A stretch of DNA of 64,000 nt. Source: Candidatus Parcubacteria bacterium. GTDB taxonomy: Bacteria; Patescibacteria; ABY1; BM507; UBA12075. The stretch is from NCBI GenBank assembly GCA_002869165.1, contig PKTK01000001.1:310001-374000 (forward strand). Direction: 5' to 3'. The notes below the pieces were generated by a model. It was given only the letters and a program-made list of their open reading frames with translations, made no database searches and had not been told where the DNA came from. Positions 34,708 to 44,078 of the stretch are shown piece by piece; positions within the stretch are counted from its first letter, which is position 1; every line of letters begins with the position of its first letter. The position numbers and the translations under genes were made by a program.

Positions 34708-35439
34708 TTATTTATACAAAAAAAGATAAGGACAATCTCCAGTATTAGAACAAAGAAGCTTTTCACTATTAGGTAATTTAACAAAAATAAGATTTCTGGA
34801 GGTTTCCTTTCTGGCTCGCCATGAATAGAAAGCCGGAGTGTAGCTGATCACGGTATGTGCTGAGCAGGTCTTTATGGTATTAATATTTTTATCATGTATG
34901 CCTGATTTAAAGACTTGTTCATGAATAATTTTAGCAATATCCATCATTTTTTTACTAGAATCGGATTTATGGTTCTTAAAACACTTAGAATGATCTTGGA
35001 ATTTTTGAATGACGTCTTCTCTAACTTCATAACAGTCTTGGCAAATTCCTGGATAAATAAAAGCGTTTAACTTATCTATTGAAACAAAAGACTTGATATT
35101 GTTAAAGGTTTTAAATATAATGCCTTTTGAGATGGTTATGTGACTGCAGTGGATCATAGCAACAAACCTATCCTGGTGCTTATAAAAAAGACCATCACCA
35201 GAAAAATGATCAATGTTATTTTCTTTAATTGATCTGATTCTAGTTTCGTGTTCAGGTTTCATGAAATTAAATTTTCCACTTTGAATTGCCCGATGATTGC
35301 TTATATTAAACATGTTAATCCAAAAATTTTTGTCGCTCATACGGAAGTTACCCGCGTCTCTAGTTGTTATGCCAATTTTAACTGGATTATCATGCATGAT
35401 AAGCACATTTTTTAAAAGAACAGGTTTTTTAACTTTCAT
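34708..35439 (-). CDS. Divergent YfiH/laccase-domain-like protein
   Basis: 243 residues with a strong SD (AAGGAGGAAG) before ATG 35439. The order of segments follows the Cu-oxidase_4 (YfiH/DUF152) family: an ITTRDAGNF start, a central HxxRI..DGLFY..FVAMIHC strand, IYPGICQDCYEVREDV matching the family's PxIGPCCYEV motif, and a final C...FYSWRA-RKETSRN resembling FSYRRD-x-x-TGR. The family's HAGWRG motif and some metal ligands are missing, so enzyme activity is doubtful. It sits alone between miaB and miaA on the other strand. Confidence 0.5.
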   Translation of the reverse strand: MKVKKPVLLKNVLIMHDNPVKIGITTRDAGNFRMSDKNFWINMFNISNHRAIQSGKFNFMKPEHETRIRSIKENNIDHFSGDGLFYKHQDRFVAMIHCSHITISKGIIFKTFNNIKSFVSIDKLNAFIYPGICQDCYEVREDVIQKFQDHSKCFKNHKSDSSKKMMDIAKIIHEQVFKSGIHDKNINTIKTCSAHTVISYTPAFYSWRARKETSRNLIFVKLPNSEKLLCSNTGDCPYLFLYK

Positions 35440-35496
35440 TTCTTCCTCCTTTTTGTATTTATTTTATAAAAGAAAAAATAACATAAAAAAAATTAT

Positions 35497-36432
35497 ATGT
35501 CAAAACCAAAAGTTATAGCAATAGTAGGCACAACCGCAAGCGGCAAAACTCAGGTAGCCGTTGAATTGGCTTTCCAGTATAATGGTGAAGTGGTTTCAGC
35601 CGATTCAAGGCAAGTTTATAAGTATATGGATATTGGTACAGGCAAGGATTTAGAAGAATACGAAATAATTCGTGATGGAAAAAAGGTATGTGTTCCGTAT
35701 CATATGATTGATGTGGCTCATCCTAAGGATAATTACAATTTAGCTATGTGGCTCAAAGAAGCTAAAAAAGCTATTAATGATATTTTGAAACGCGGGAAAG
35801 TACCGATAATTGCTGGTGGAACAGGACTGTATATTCAGGCTTTGTTAGATAATTTTGATTTAACAAAAGTAAAAGAAGACTATAATCTAAGAAAAGAGAT
35901 GGAGCAACTAGATACTGAGCATGTATTTTTGAAGTTAAAAGAATTAGATGAAGAGTTTGCCATGTCTTTAAATGAGAGTGATAGTAAAAATAAACGGCGC
36001 TTGATACGCTACATTGAAATGATTAAGTCAGAAGGTAAAATAGAAGAAACTCCTAAAAAGGAAAAAGAATATGAGGCTTTAGTGATTGGTTTGACATGGC
36101 CAAGAGATATATTAAGAGACAGAATAAAAGAAAGATTAAAAAAAAGAAAGAACGACCAAGGATTGATTGAAGAAGTTATAAATCTTAGGAATGAGCATGG
36201 CTTGAATTGGGAAAGACTTGATTCTTTTGGTTTAGAGTATAGGTATATTGCCAAATATTTACTTGGCGAGCTTGATCAAGATGAGATGCTGGAAAAGCTT
36301 TATTTTGCAATATGTCAGTTTTCCAAGCGTCAGATGACTTGGTTGAGACGTTGGGAAAAACAAGGAACTAAAATTTTCTGGGAAAATGATTTGCAAAAAA
36401 TAAACAAGAAAGTTAACGAATTTTTAACATAA
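35497..36432 (+). CDS. miaA: tRNA dimethylallyltransferase MiaA
   Basis: 311 residues. P-loop GTTASGKT, then SADSRQVYKYMDIGTGK, PYHMIDV, IAGGTGLYIQAL, and KRRLIRYIEM, all MiaA signatures. It adds the isopentenyl group to A37 of tRNAs reading UNN codons, the substrate for MiaB. No SD. Confidence 0.97.
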   Translation: MSKPKVIAIVGTTASGKTQVAVELAFQYNGEVVSADSRQVYKYMDIGTGKDLEEYEIIRDGKKVCVPYHMIDVAHPKDNYNLAMWLKEAKKAINDILKRGKVPIIAGGTGLYIQALLDNFDLTKVKEDYNLRKEMEQLDTEHVFLKLKELDEEFAMSLNESDSKNKRRLIRYIEMIKSEGKIEETPKKEKEYEALVIGLTWPRDILRDRIKERLKKRKNDQGLIEEVINLRNEHGLNWERLDSFGLEYRYIAKYLLGELDQDEMLEKLYFAICQFSKRQMTWLRRWEKQGTKIFWENDLQKINKKVNEFLT

Positions 36433-36446
36433 CATGCAAAAATATA

Positions 36447-37982
36447 ATGATAGACAAAAATATATTTAAAAAAACCTTTTTATATTTAGCTTTACTTGAA
36501 ACTATTTCTATAGCTGTTTTTTACCTACCATCAATTCAGGACATAGTTTTTTTCTTGCTTTGTTTGTCTTTTTTATTTTTGAGTTTGAAGAATTTTAAAA
36601 TTGCAGCTTTGATTATAGTTTTAGAATTAATTATTGGATCGAAAAGTGGAGATTTGTTTTTCTTAGATTTGTCTGGAATTACTCTATCAGTTAGAATTGC
36701 ATTTTGGTTGATATTTTTGTCTGTCTTTCTAAGTAAAAATTTAATAGATTTACTCAAAGGAAATAGACAGATTCTAGAAATTATAAAAGAACCCTGGTTT
36801 AAGTATATAATGGTACTTTTCATTTTTATTCTTTGGGGATTATTAAATGCCGTTTACAATCATAATCAGTTTTTTAATTTATTCTTTGATATTAATGCTT
36901 GGTTCTATTTTTTATTTGTTTTACCATTCTATTCTGTTTACAAAGAACTTAAATCAGAAGGGCAGTGGACACTAAATAGTTTTTTTACAGTAATTTTATC
37001 TGCAATTATTTGGATATCTACTAAGACCCTGATTATTTTATTTTTATTTGCTCATAAACTTGAATTTATAAATACAGGACTTTATACCTGGATCAGGAAA
37101 ACTGGAGTAGGAGAAATAACTCAAATGCAAGGTGGTTTTTATAGGGTATTTTTTCAATCACACATTTTTGTTTTATTAGCTTTATTAGCTTTTTTTTATA
37201 TTGCTATTAGAGTGTTGTCCAATAAGGAGAAAAATTGGAAAAATGATAAATCAGAAATTATTTTTATGACTTGTATTTTTATGATATTAGTAATGACTAC
37301 AATAGTCTCCTTGTCGAGGAGTAATTGGGTAGGGTTGATTGTTGCTTTGGGATTGGTTTTTGTTTTTGCAGTTTGGCAGTATCGCTTAAAAGGCTTGGTA
37401 AATTTCATACTTGTTACAGTTATATCTTTGCTTGTAAGCATGGCGTTAATTGTTCTGCTTGTAAAATTTCCTTATCCTAAACCAATCGGTGGTTTTGCTA
37501 CGGCTGATTTGATAGGAAATAGAGCCACAGAAGTAAAAACTGAAGCCGGAGTTTCTTCTAGATGGAACTTACTACCAGAATTATGGGATGAGATAAGTGA
37601 CCAGCCATTACTTGGAAAAGGTTACGGAACGACAGTAACTTATATTTCAAATGATCCTCGTGTTAGAGAAAAATCTTTGGATGGAGAGTATACTACTTAC
37701 GCATTTGAGTGGGGGTGGTTGGATACTTGGTTGAAAATTGGTTTATTTGGTGTTGTTTCATATATTGTTTTTCTTATTTATCTATGTTTGGATTCCTTTT
37801 TTCTTTTTTTAAAAAACAAAAAAAATATAGCCCCAATCATACTTCTCACTTCTATTGTTCTTGTTTCTGCAATTAATTTTTTTAGTCCATATTTAAATCA
37901 TCCTATAGGTATCGGAACAATTTTGGTATTAATGTTTTTGTTAAGTTTTTATAAAGACAAAGATTTTAAAAATACAACTTAA
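36447..37982 (+). CDS. O-antigen ligase / Wzy_C-like membrane protein
   Basis: 511 residues with about twelve membrane helices. The Wzy_C hallmarks are a SLSRSNWVGL helix and, in the big outside loop, SRWNLLPELWDEISDQPLLGKGYGT followed by a Tyr/Trp-rich stretch. It probably joins or polymerises lipid-linked surface sugars, in line with the WecA-, VanZ- and WecG-like genes elsewhere in the window. Confidence 0.85.
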   Translation: MIDKNIFKKTFLYLALLETISIAVFYLPSIQDIVFFLLCLSFLFLSLKNFKIAALIIVLELIIGSKSGDLFFLDLSGITLSVRIAFWLIFLSVFLSKNLIDLLKGNRQILEIIKEPWFKYIMVLFIFILWGLLNAVYNHNQFFNLFFDINAWFYFLFVLPFYSVYKELKSEGQWTLNSFFTVILSAIIWISTKTLIILFLFAHKLEFINTGLYTWIRKTGVGEITQMQGGFYRVFFQSHIFVLLALLAFFYIAIRVLSNKEKNWKNDKSEIIFMTCIFMILVMTTIVSLSRSNWVGLIVALGLVFVFAVWQYRLKGLVNFILVTVISLLVSMALIVLLVKFPYPKPIGGFATADLIGNRATEVKTEAGVSSRWNLLPELWDEISDQPLLGKGYGTTVTYISNDPRVREKSLDGEYTTYAFEWGWLDTWLKIGLFGVVSYIVFLIYLCLDSFFLFLKNKKNIAPIILLTSIVLVSAINFFSPYLNHPIGIGTILVLMFLLSFYKDKDFKNTT

Positions 37983-38000
37983 TAAGTATCTTATAAATAC

Positions 38001-38029
38001 TTGCAAAATATTTAAAGATATAGTATATT
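38001..38029 (+). promoter_or_regulatory. greA promoter
   Basis: TTGCAA (38001-38006), 17-base spacer, TATATT (38024-38029). Confidence 0.65.
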
Positions 38030-38063
38030 ACAGATTATATAATTTTAAAAAAATTTAATAATT

Positions 38064-38522
38064 ATGACAGAGCAAATTATCACCCAGGAAGGGTATGACA
38101 AGCTTAAAGAAGAGCTTGAATTTTTAAAAACTACTAAAAGAAAAGAAATCGCCCAAAGAATACAGACTGCCAAGGATATGGGTGATTTAAGTGAAAATGC
38201 TGAGTATTCAGAAGCAAAAGATGCACAAGCATTTAACGAAGGAAGAATTGCTGAGATAACACATTCACTAAAGAACCTGACAATTGTTAAAAACGGTGAA
38301 TCAAAAGGAAGTGTTGGTATGGGCTCAAAAATAAAGGTAAAAGCAAACGATAAAGAAAAAGAATTTGTGATTGTTAGTTTTAATGAGGCAGATCCTTTGA
38401 CAGGAAAAATTTCTAACGAATCACCATTGGGACAAGCGTTTTTAAACAAAGAAAAGGGCACTAAAGTTAGTGTGGAAACACCAAGAGGAACAGTGGAATA
38501 TGAGATATTAGAAATATCATAA
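38064..38522 (+). CDS. greA: Transcription elongation factor GreA
   Basis: 152 residues, full family length. N-terminal coiled coil with ITQEGYDKLKEELEFL, MGDLSENAEYSEAKDAQ (acidic tip that enters the polymerase channel), and C-terminal SPLGQAFLNKEKGTKVSVETP. It rescues backtracked RNA polymerase by stimulating transcript cleavage. Flanked by its own promoter and terminator. Confidence 0.97.
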   Translation: MTEQIITQEGYDKLKEELEFLKTTKRKEIAQRIQTAKDMGDLSENAEYSEAKDAQAFNEGRIAEITHSLKNLTIVKNGESKGSVGMGSKIKVKANDKEKEFVIVSFNEADPLTGKISNESPLGQAFLNKEKGTKVSVETPRGTVEYEILEIS

Positions 38523-38547
38523 AAATTATAAAATATAGTCAAAAAAA

Positions 38548-38577
38548 GTCGTAGAAAAGCATATCTACGGCTTTTGA
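38548..38577 (+). terminator. Rho-independent terminator
   Basis: GTCGTAGA / TCTACGGC stem, T4 end; ends greA. Confidence 0.8.
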
Positions 38578-38651
38578 CTTTTTGGCTAAAATATAGTAAT
38601 ATTTTTAATATGGAAGCAAAAATTCCTTAATTTTTTATTACAATAAAATAT

Positions 38652-40781
38652 ATGAGTAACAACGAACAAAACCAAAATATTAATCAGGAAATGAATGATA
38701 GATTGAAAAAACTAAAAAGATTAAAAGAACTAAAAATAAACCCTTACCCAGCTAAAACAAAGAAAAAAATATTAGTTTCAAAGATTTTGGATAATTTTGA
38801 TAAATTTGAAAAAGAAGCCAAAAAACTTATTTTAGCAGGACGTCTGATGAGCAAAAGAACTCATGGTAATTTGACTTTTTGTGATTTGCAAGACTCTGAA
38901 GGAAGAATTCAGTTGGCTTTTTCTAAAAATGACCTTGGCGTTGATAAATATAAGAAGTTTGTAAAACTTATTGATATGGGTGATTTTATCGAAGCCAGTG
39001 GAACCGCCTTTGTAACTCACAAAGGTGAAAAAAGTATTATGGTTAATAAATGGACTTTACTTACAAAAGCTATTAGACCTTTACCAGATAAATATCATGG
39101 CTTAAAAGATGAGGAAGACAGATTTAGAAAAAGATACCTTGATTTACTTTTAAACAAAGAAGCTCGAGAAATATTTAAAAAGAAAAGTCTTTTTTGGGAT
39201 GTAACTCGTAATTTTATGAAAAAGCAAGGTTTTTTTGAAGTAGAAACACCTACTCTTGAAACTACCACAGGTGGCGCCGAGGCTAATCCTTTCAAAACAA
39301 AGCACAAGGATTTTGGTATAGATGTTTATCTTCGTATTTCTATAGGTGAATTATGGCAAAAAAGATTGATGGCAGCCGGTTTTGAAAAAACATTTGAAAT
39401 TGGTAAAGCATATAGAAACGAGGGCTCTAGCCCAGACCATATTCAAGAATTTACTAATATGGAGTTTTATTGGGCATATGCAGACTATAAAGACGGAATG
39501 AAGTTAGTGGAGAAGTTATATAAAGAAATTGCTATGAAAGTTTTTGGTACTACAAAATTTGAGTCTAAGGGGATGCTTTTTGATTTGTCAGATAAATGGC
39601 CAATGATTGATTACAGGGATGAAATACTAAAACAAACAGGTATTGATGTAATCAAGGCAACAGAAAAGGAAATGGAGGCAAAGTTAACTGAACTTCAGGT
39701 GAAATATGATGGTGAAAATAAAGAGAGAATGACTGATTCATTATGGAAGTATTGTCGAAAAAGTATAGCAGGTCCTGCGTTTTTAGTTCATCATCCGAAG
39801 CTAGTTTCACCACTTGCCAAATCAACCAAAAAGAACTTGAATTTAACTGAACGATTTCAGATTATTTTAGCTGGTACAGAAATTGGCAATGGTTACTCCG
39901 AGCTAAACAATCCAATTGAACAGAAGAAAAGATTTGATGTTCAACAGGAATTAATCGAATCAGGAGACGAAGAAGCTATGATGCCTGATTATGAATTTGT
40001 GGAGATGCTTGAGTATGGCATGCCGCCTACTTGTGGTTTTGGTTTTGGTGAGCGTTTATTTTCAGTGATGGTAGACAAACCAATTAGGGAAACAACTCTT
40101 TTTCCTTTACTAAGACCAAAAATGGAAATAACTGCTAGCACAAATGTAAAAATTGACGCAGAAGTATCCGTTGAAGTGGAGAAACCTGATAATAAACTAG
40201 ATTTTGGTGTTGATTATAAACGAGCAAGAGAAATATTTGATAAATATATTACTGACGAGATAACTCGTTTTCATATGATTGAGTCAGAAGCTATTATGCG
40301 TGCTTTAGCAAAGCATTTTGGAGAAGATGAAGAAAAGTGGGGAATAGCTGGGTTGCTTCACGATATTGATTGGCAGGAGACTAAGAATGACGTTAAAAAC
40401 CATACTGTTAAGGCAGTTGAGATATTAAAATCTGAGGGAGTTAGTGATGATTTAATTAATTTGGTTAAATCACATACCTATGGAAGTGATATGTGTGGCG
40501 ATTGTCAGGACAAAGTTCGTTCAAGACGAATTGAGCATGCACTAGTAGCTGCAGAAACTTTAACTGGTCTAATAGTTGCTAATGCTTTAATGCAACCAGA
40601 CAAGAAATTAGCGTCTGTAAAATTAAAATCACTTAAAAAGAAATTTAAACAAAAAGCATTTGCCGCTAATTGTAACAGAGAGTTAATAAAAGAAATTGAA
40701 AAAACTGGTCTAAGTGTAGATGATTTTCTAGATATTGGCTTAAAAGCGCTACAGAATATTTCTTCTGAAATTAATTTATAA
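38652..40781 (+). CDS. lysS: Lysyl-tRNA synthetase (class II) with C-terminal HD domain
   Basis: 709 residues, about 200 longer than usual. Residues 55-140: OB anticodon domain. 155-495: class II catalytic core with RYLDLLLNKEAR, FEVETPTLE, FEIGKAYRNEG, and the motif 3 region CGFGFGERLF. 525-640: an HD-type fold with H541, the doublet H570-D571 in LLHDIDW, H584 and H608, and Cys 615 and 618. The metal ligands of an HD phosphohydrolase appear complete. A tail of about 60 basic residues follows. The HD part could hydrolyse a nucleotide or RNA-linked phosphate. Confidence 0.95.
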   Translation: MSNNEQNQNINQEMNDRLKKLKRLKELKINPYPAKTKKKILVSKILDNFDKFEKEAKKLILAGRLMSKRTHGNLTFCDLQDSEGRIQLAFSKNDLGVDKYKKFVKLIDMGDFIEASGTAFVTHKGEKSIMVNKWTLLTKAIRPLPDKYHGLKDEEDRFRKRYLDLLLNKEAREIFKKKSLFWDVTRNFMKKQGFFEVETPTLETTTGGAEANPFKTKHKDFGIDVYLRISIGELWQKRLMAAGFEKTFEIGKAYRNEGSSPDHIQEFTNMEFYWAYADYKDGMKLVEKLYKEIAMKVFGTTKFESKGMLFDLSDKWPMIDYRDEILKQTGIDVIKATEKEMEAKLTELQVKYDGENKERMTDSLWKYCRKSIAGPAFLVHHPKLVSPLAKSTKKNLNLTERFQIILAGTEIGNGYSELNNPIEQKKRFDVQQELIESGDEEAMMPDYEFVEMLEYGMPPTCGFGFGERLFSVMVDKPIRETTLFPLLRPKMEITASTNVKIDAEVSVEVEKPDNKLDFGVDYKRAREIFDKYITDEITRFHMIESEAIMRALAKHFGEDEEKWGIAGLLHDIDWQETKNDVKNHTVKAVEILKSEGVSDDLINLVKSHTYGSDMCGDCQDKVRSRRIEHALVAAETLTGLIVANALMQPDKKLASVKLKSLKKKFKQKAFAANCNRELIKEIEKTGLSVDDFLDIGLKALQNISSEINL

Positions 40782-40782
40782 T

Positions 40783-41376
40783 ATGAGCAAGTCAGAGAAA
40801 ATTCTTGAAAAATATTTTTCCTCAGTAAGTGATGAAAAAAAAGAAAAAATACTCAAATTATCAGATGTTTACAGGGAAGTAAATAATAAAATAAATATAA
40901 TATCTAGAGCAGATATTGAGAACGTTCTTGAGAAGCATATTTTAACAGCTTTATCTATCGCTAGGGCAAAAAAATTTAGAAATGGAGCAAAGGTATTGGA
41001 TATTGGTAGTGGTGGAGGACTTCCAGGAATACCTTTGTCAATAATTTTTGAAGATTGTAAGTTCACTCTCAGTGATTCAAGAAAAAAGAAGTGTGAAGCT
41101 ATGGAGATGGCACTTGAAGAGTTAAATCTAAAGAATGTAGAGATAATAAATAAACGAAGCAATGAAATAAAGGAAAAGTTTGATTTTGTAGTAGGTCGAG
41201 CTGTAACTGAACCGAGTGAATTCATGAAATTAGCTAAAAAAAATCTTAAAGTTAAAGACGGACAAGCTTTTTATATAAGTGGTGATAATGAAAATTACAA
41301 TGGATCAAAGATTGCTATTAGTGATATTTATGATGAAGAATATTTTGAAAACAAATATATTTATGTATACCCGTAA
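40783..41376 (+). CDS. rsmG: 16S rRNA m7G527 methyltransferase RsmG
   Basis: 197 residues. SAM motif VLDIGSGGGLPGIPLSI, then DSRKKKCEAM and VVGRAVTEPSEF, all diagnostic for RsmG (GidB). It methylates G527 near the decoding centre. It starts one base after lysS, so the two are coupled. Confidence 0.95.
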   Translation: MSKSEKILEKYFSSVSDEKKEKILKLSDVYREVNNKINIISRADIENVLEKHILTALSIARAKKFRNGAKVLDIGSGGGLPGIPLSIIFEDCKFTLSDSRKKKCEAMEMALEELNLKNVEIINKRSNEIKEKFDFVVGRAVTEPSEFMKLAKKNLKVKDGQAFYISGDNENYNGSKIAISDIYDEEYFENKYIYVYP

Positions 41377-41428
41377 ACAAGAAATAATTACATTAAACAA
41401 AAGTATATTATATTCGAAATCGAATTCG

Positions 41429-41515
41429 TCCCCCTGGGGGATAGAGATTTAATTTTGAAATTTTTTAATTTTCAATTTTGTTCCGCACTTTAATTTTTTG
41501 ATGCGGGATCCCGCA
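41429..41515. repeat. Palindromic repeat remnant between rsmG and serS
   Basis: TCCCCCTGGGGGA (41429-41441) and TGCGGGATCCCGCA (41502-41515, perfect) lie in an AT-rich spacer (41377-41570) with repeated TTTTTAATT blocks. The GC-rich palindromes stand out from the surroundings, as for MITE-like insertions. No gene is seen here. Confidence 0.45.
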
Positions 41516-41570
41516 ATGGCGGTGGTAAACAATTTTTAATTTATAATTCTTAATTTTTAATTGAATAAGT

Positions 41571-42887
41571 ATGTTAGATATTAAATATATACGTGAAAAC
41601 GTTGATAAAATAAAGGAGGCGGCCAAGAATAAAAACTTAAAAGTAGATTTAGATGGTCTTTTAAAACTTGATGATCAAAGAAGAGAACTATTATCTAGCG
41701 TTGACGACATGAGAGCCAAAAGAAATGAACTTGCTAAAGCAGCTAAAGGACAAAGACCAAGCCCAGAGCAAATAAAGGAGGGCAAGAAAGTAAAAGAAGA
41801 AATTGCTTCAATTGAAGAAAAATTAAAGTTAGTTGAAGAAAAATATATGGAAATCATGGTGACAGTGCCGACTGTTACTTCAAGTGATGTGCCACTAGGG
41901 AAAGATGATTCTGAAAACGTGGAGATTTATAGGGAAGGGGAGCCAACAAAATTTGATTTTGAAATCAAAGACCATATTCAACTTGGAAAAGAACTGGATA
42001 TTATTGACATGGAGCGAGGAGCTAAAGTTGCTGGTTACCGTGGGTATTATCTTAAAAACGAAGGAGTTAATCTAGTAATGGCTCTCATGATGTTTGCCCT
42101 GGAGAAGTTGATTCAAAAAGGTTTTACGCCTGTTATTCCACCTACCTTAATTAGAGAATTTCCGTTATTTGGTAGTGGATATTTTGCTGGTAAAAATTTT
42201 GATCCAGAAGTAGATGAAATTTATAAAATCGAAAATTTTGAGTTAGATGCAGAAGGAAACAAAAATAAAGAAAATAAATTTTTAGTAGGAACTGCTGAAC
42301 CAGTGTTACTTGCTTACTATGCAAATGAAATTTTAGAAGAAAAAGATTTACCAATTAAATTTTGCGGTTTTTCTCAATGTTATAGATCAGAGATTGGTTC
42401 ATATGGCAAAGACGTGAAAGGCATGTATCGTGTTCATGAATTTATGAAAGTTGAACAAGTCTGTATAACTACAGCTAATATTGAAGAAGCAGAAAAAGCT
42501 CACCAGGAAATGGTGGAGATATCAAAAGAGCTTCACAGAGACCTGGGTCTTCCATTTAGAGTTTTACAAATCTGTACAGGGGATATGAGTGCAGGGAAGT
42601 ACAAAATGTTTGACTTGGAAGCTTGGATGCCGAGCAGAGAATCATGGGGAGAAACTGGGTCAGCTAGCAATTTCCTAGACTGGCAATCAAGAAGATTGAA
42701 TGTTCGTTATAAGGATAAAGATGGCGATAATAAATTTGTATATATGCTCAACAACACAGCTTTACCTAGTGTTAGGCCCTTGATTGCAATACTTGAAAAC
42801 TATCAGCAACCTGACGGTTCAGTGATTGTTCCCGAAGTCCTAAGAAGATTTATGCCAGGAGGAAAGGCAAAGATTGAAAAAAAATAA
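41571..42887 (+). CDS. serS: Seryl-tRNA synthetase
   Basis: 438 residues, full length. N-terminal tRNA-binding coiled coil (about 25-105, MRAKRNELAK), then the class II core: TAEPVLLAYYANEIL, FCGFSQCYRSEIGSYGKDVKGMYRVHEFMKVE, FDLEAWMPSRESWGETGSASNFLDWQSRRLNVRY and LPSVRPLIAILENYQ. Charges Ser and Sec-type tRNA. No SD. Confidence 0.97.
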   Translation: MLDIKYIRENVDKIKEAAKNKNLKVDLDGLLKLDDQRRELLSSVDDMRAKRNELAKAAKGQRPSPEQIKEGKKVKEEIASIEEKLKLVEEKYMEIMVTVPTVTSSDVPLGKDDSENVEIYREGEPTKFDFEIKDHIQLGKELDIIDMERGAKVAGYRGYYLKNEGVNLVMALMMFALEKLIQKGFTPVIPPTLIREFPLFGSGYFAGKNFDPEVDEIYKIENFELDAEGNKNKENKFLVGTAEPVLLAYYANEILEEKDLPIKFCGFSQCYRSEIGSYGKDVKGMYRVHEFMKVEQVCITTANIEEAEKAHQEMVEISKELHRDLGLPFRVLQICTGDMSAGKYKMFDLEAWMPSRESWGETGSASNFLDWQSRRLNVRYKDKDGDNKFVYMLNNTALPSVRPLIAILENYQQPDGSVIVPEVLRRFMPGGKAKIEKK

Positions 42888-42907
42888 CTTGAGCATGTTT
42901 TTATTAC

Positions 42908-44077
42908 ATGTTTGAACGAACAAAAGATTTAAAACTTTCAATTATAAAGCAAATTGAACTCAGGGCAAGTAATTACCCGGATGTGATTTCGCTTGCCCAA
43001 GGAATTCCTAGCTTTGATACACCTCCATGCATCAAACGACGAGTTGAGCGAGCGCTCAAGAGGGGAGTGGTAGCAAAATACTCTCTTTCTCCAGGACTAC
43101 CTGAACTTCGTGAATTAATAGAACTTCAATTAGCTAATGAAAATATGTACTACGATTTTGAAAAAGAAATTGTAGTAACAGCTGGTTCGATCCAGGCAAT
43201 CACAGCAACAATTTTAGCGATTACCAAATCAGGTGATGAAATTATTATTCCAGAGCCAACTTATACTAGCTACAGAGAGGTTATAACATTGGCTGGTTGC
43301 AAACCAGTATTTGCCCCTCTGAATGAAGAAAAAGGATGGTCATTTGAACTTGATCAGTACGAAAAGTTGATAAATGAAAAAACCAAAGCAATTTTTTATT
43401 GCAATCCCAATAATCCTACAGGAACAATATATACAAAAGAACAGTTGCTTGAACTAGCTAAACTAGCGAAGAAATATAATTTATTTTTGATTTCTGATGA
43501 AGTGTATAAGGATTTTGTTTATGACGATCAAAAAATATTTTCGCTTGCTGAAATTCCTGAATACAGAAATTTTGTTATTAGGATATATGGTTTTTCCAAG
43601 GCCTATGCTATGACTGGCTGGAGAGTTGGTTATGTGCATAGTGATGAAAAGATAATGAATGAAATTATCAAAGTTCATGATTCTTTGGTTACATGTGCTC
43701 CAGTTATCTCTCAGTATGGTGCAATGGGTGCTTTGGAGATGGGCAAAAAAGACCTTGAAAACTTTAACAGGGAATACAAGAGGAGGTTGGATTTAACTGT
43801 CAACAGGCTTATGAGGCTTAATAAGGTTTTTTCTTTTGTCGAGCCTAAAAGTTCTTACTATGTTTTTCCAAGAATCCTAAAAAATAAACTAACAAAAGAT
43901 GACCACAAAATAAATTCTTGGGATTTTTCACTTGACTTGCTTGATAAGTGTCAGGTAGCTTTTGTGCCTGGTTTTGCATTCGGTAAGAATGGCGAAGAGC
44001 ATGTTAGGATAAGTTTTGGTCGAAGTAGAGAGGATATTATCAAAGCCTTTAATAGGCTGGATGATTATTTTAGTTAA
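42908..44077 (+). CDS. Class I/II PLP aminotransferase
   Basis: 389 residues. SLAQGIPSFDTP, NPNNPTGTIY, ISDEVYKDF, YGFSKAYAMTGWRVGY (PLP-binding Lys) and FGRSREDI (substrate Arg) follow the aspartate/aromatic aminotransferase pattern. The substrate cannot be set from the sequence; aspartate or an aromatic amino acid is likely. Confidence 0.9.
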   Translation: MFERTKDLKLSIIKQIELRASNYPDVISLAQGIPSFDTPPCIKRRVERALKRGVVAKYSLSPGLPELRELIELQLANENMYYDFEKEIVVTAGSIQAITATILAITKSGDEIIIPEPTYTSYREVITLAGCKPVFAPLNEEKGWSFELDQYEKLINEKTKAIFYCNPNNPTGTIYTKEQLLELAKLAKKYNLFLISDEVYKDFVYDDQKIFSLAEIPEYRNFVIRIYGFSKAYAMTGWRVGYVHSDEKIMNEIIKVHDSLVTCAPVISQYGAMGALEMGKKDLENFNREYKRRLDLTVNRLMRLNKVFSFVEPKSSYYVFPRILKNKLTKDDHKINSWDFSLDLLDKCQVAFVPGFAFGKNGEEHVRISFGRSREDIIKAFNRLDDYFS

Positions 44078-44078
44078 T

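Noticed and set aside
44016..44078. Longer N-terminus of the MurF-like protein
   Set aside because: It lies inside the aminotransferase gene in another frame; ATG 44079 follows that gene's stop.
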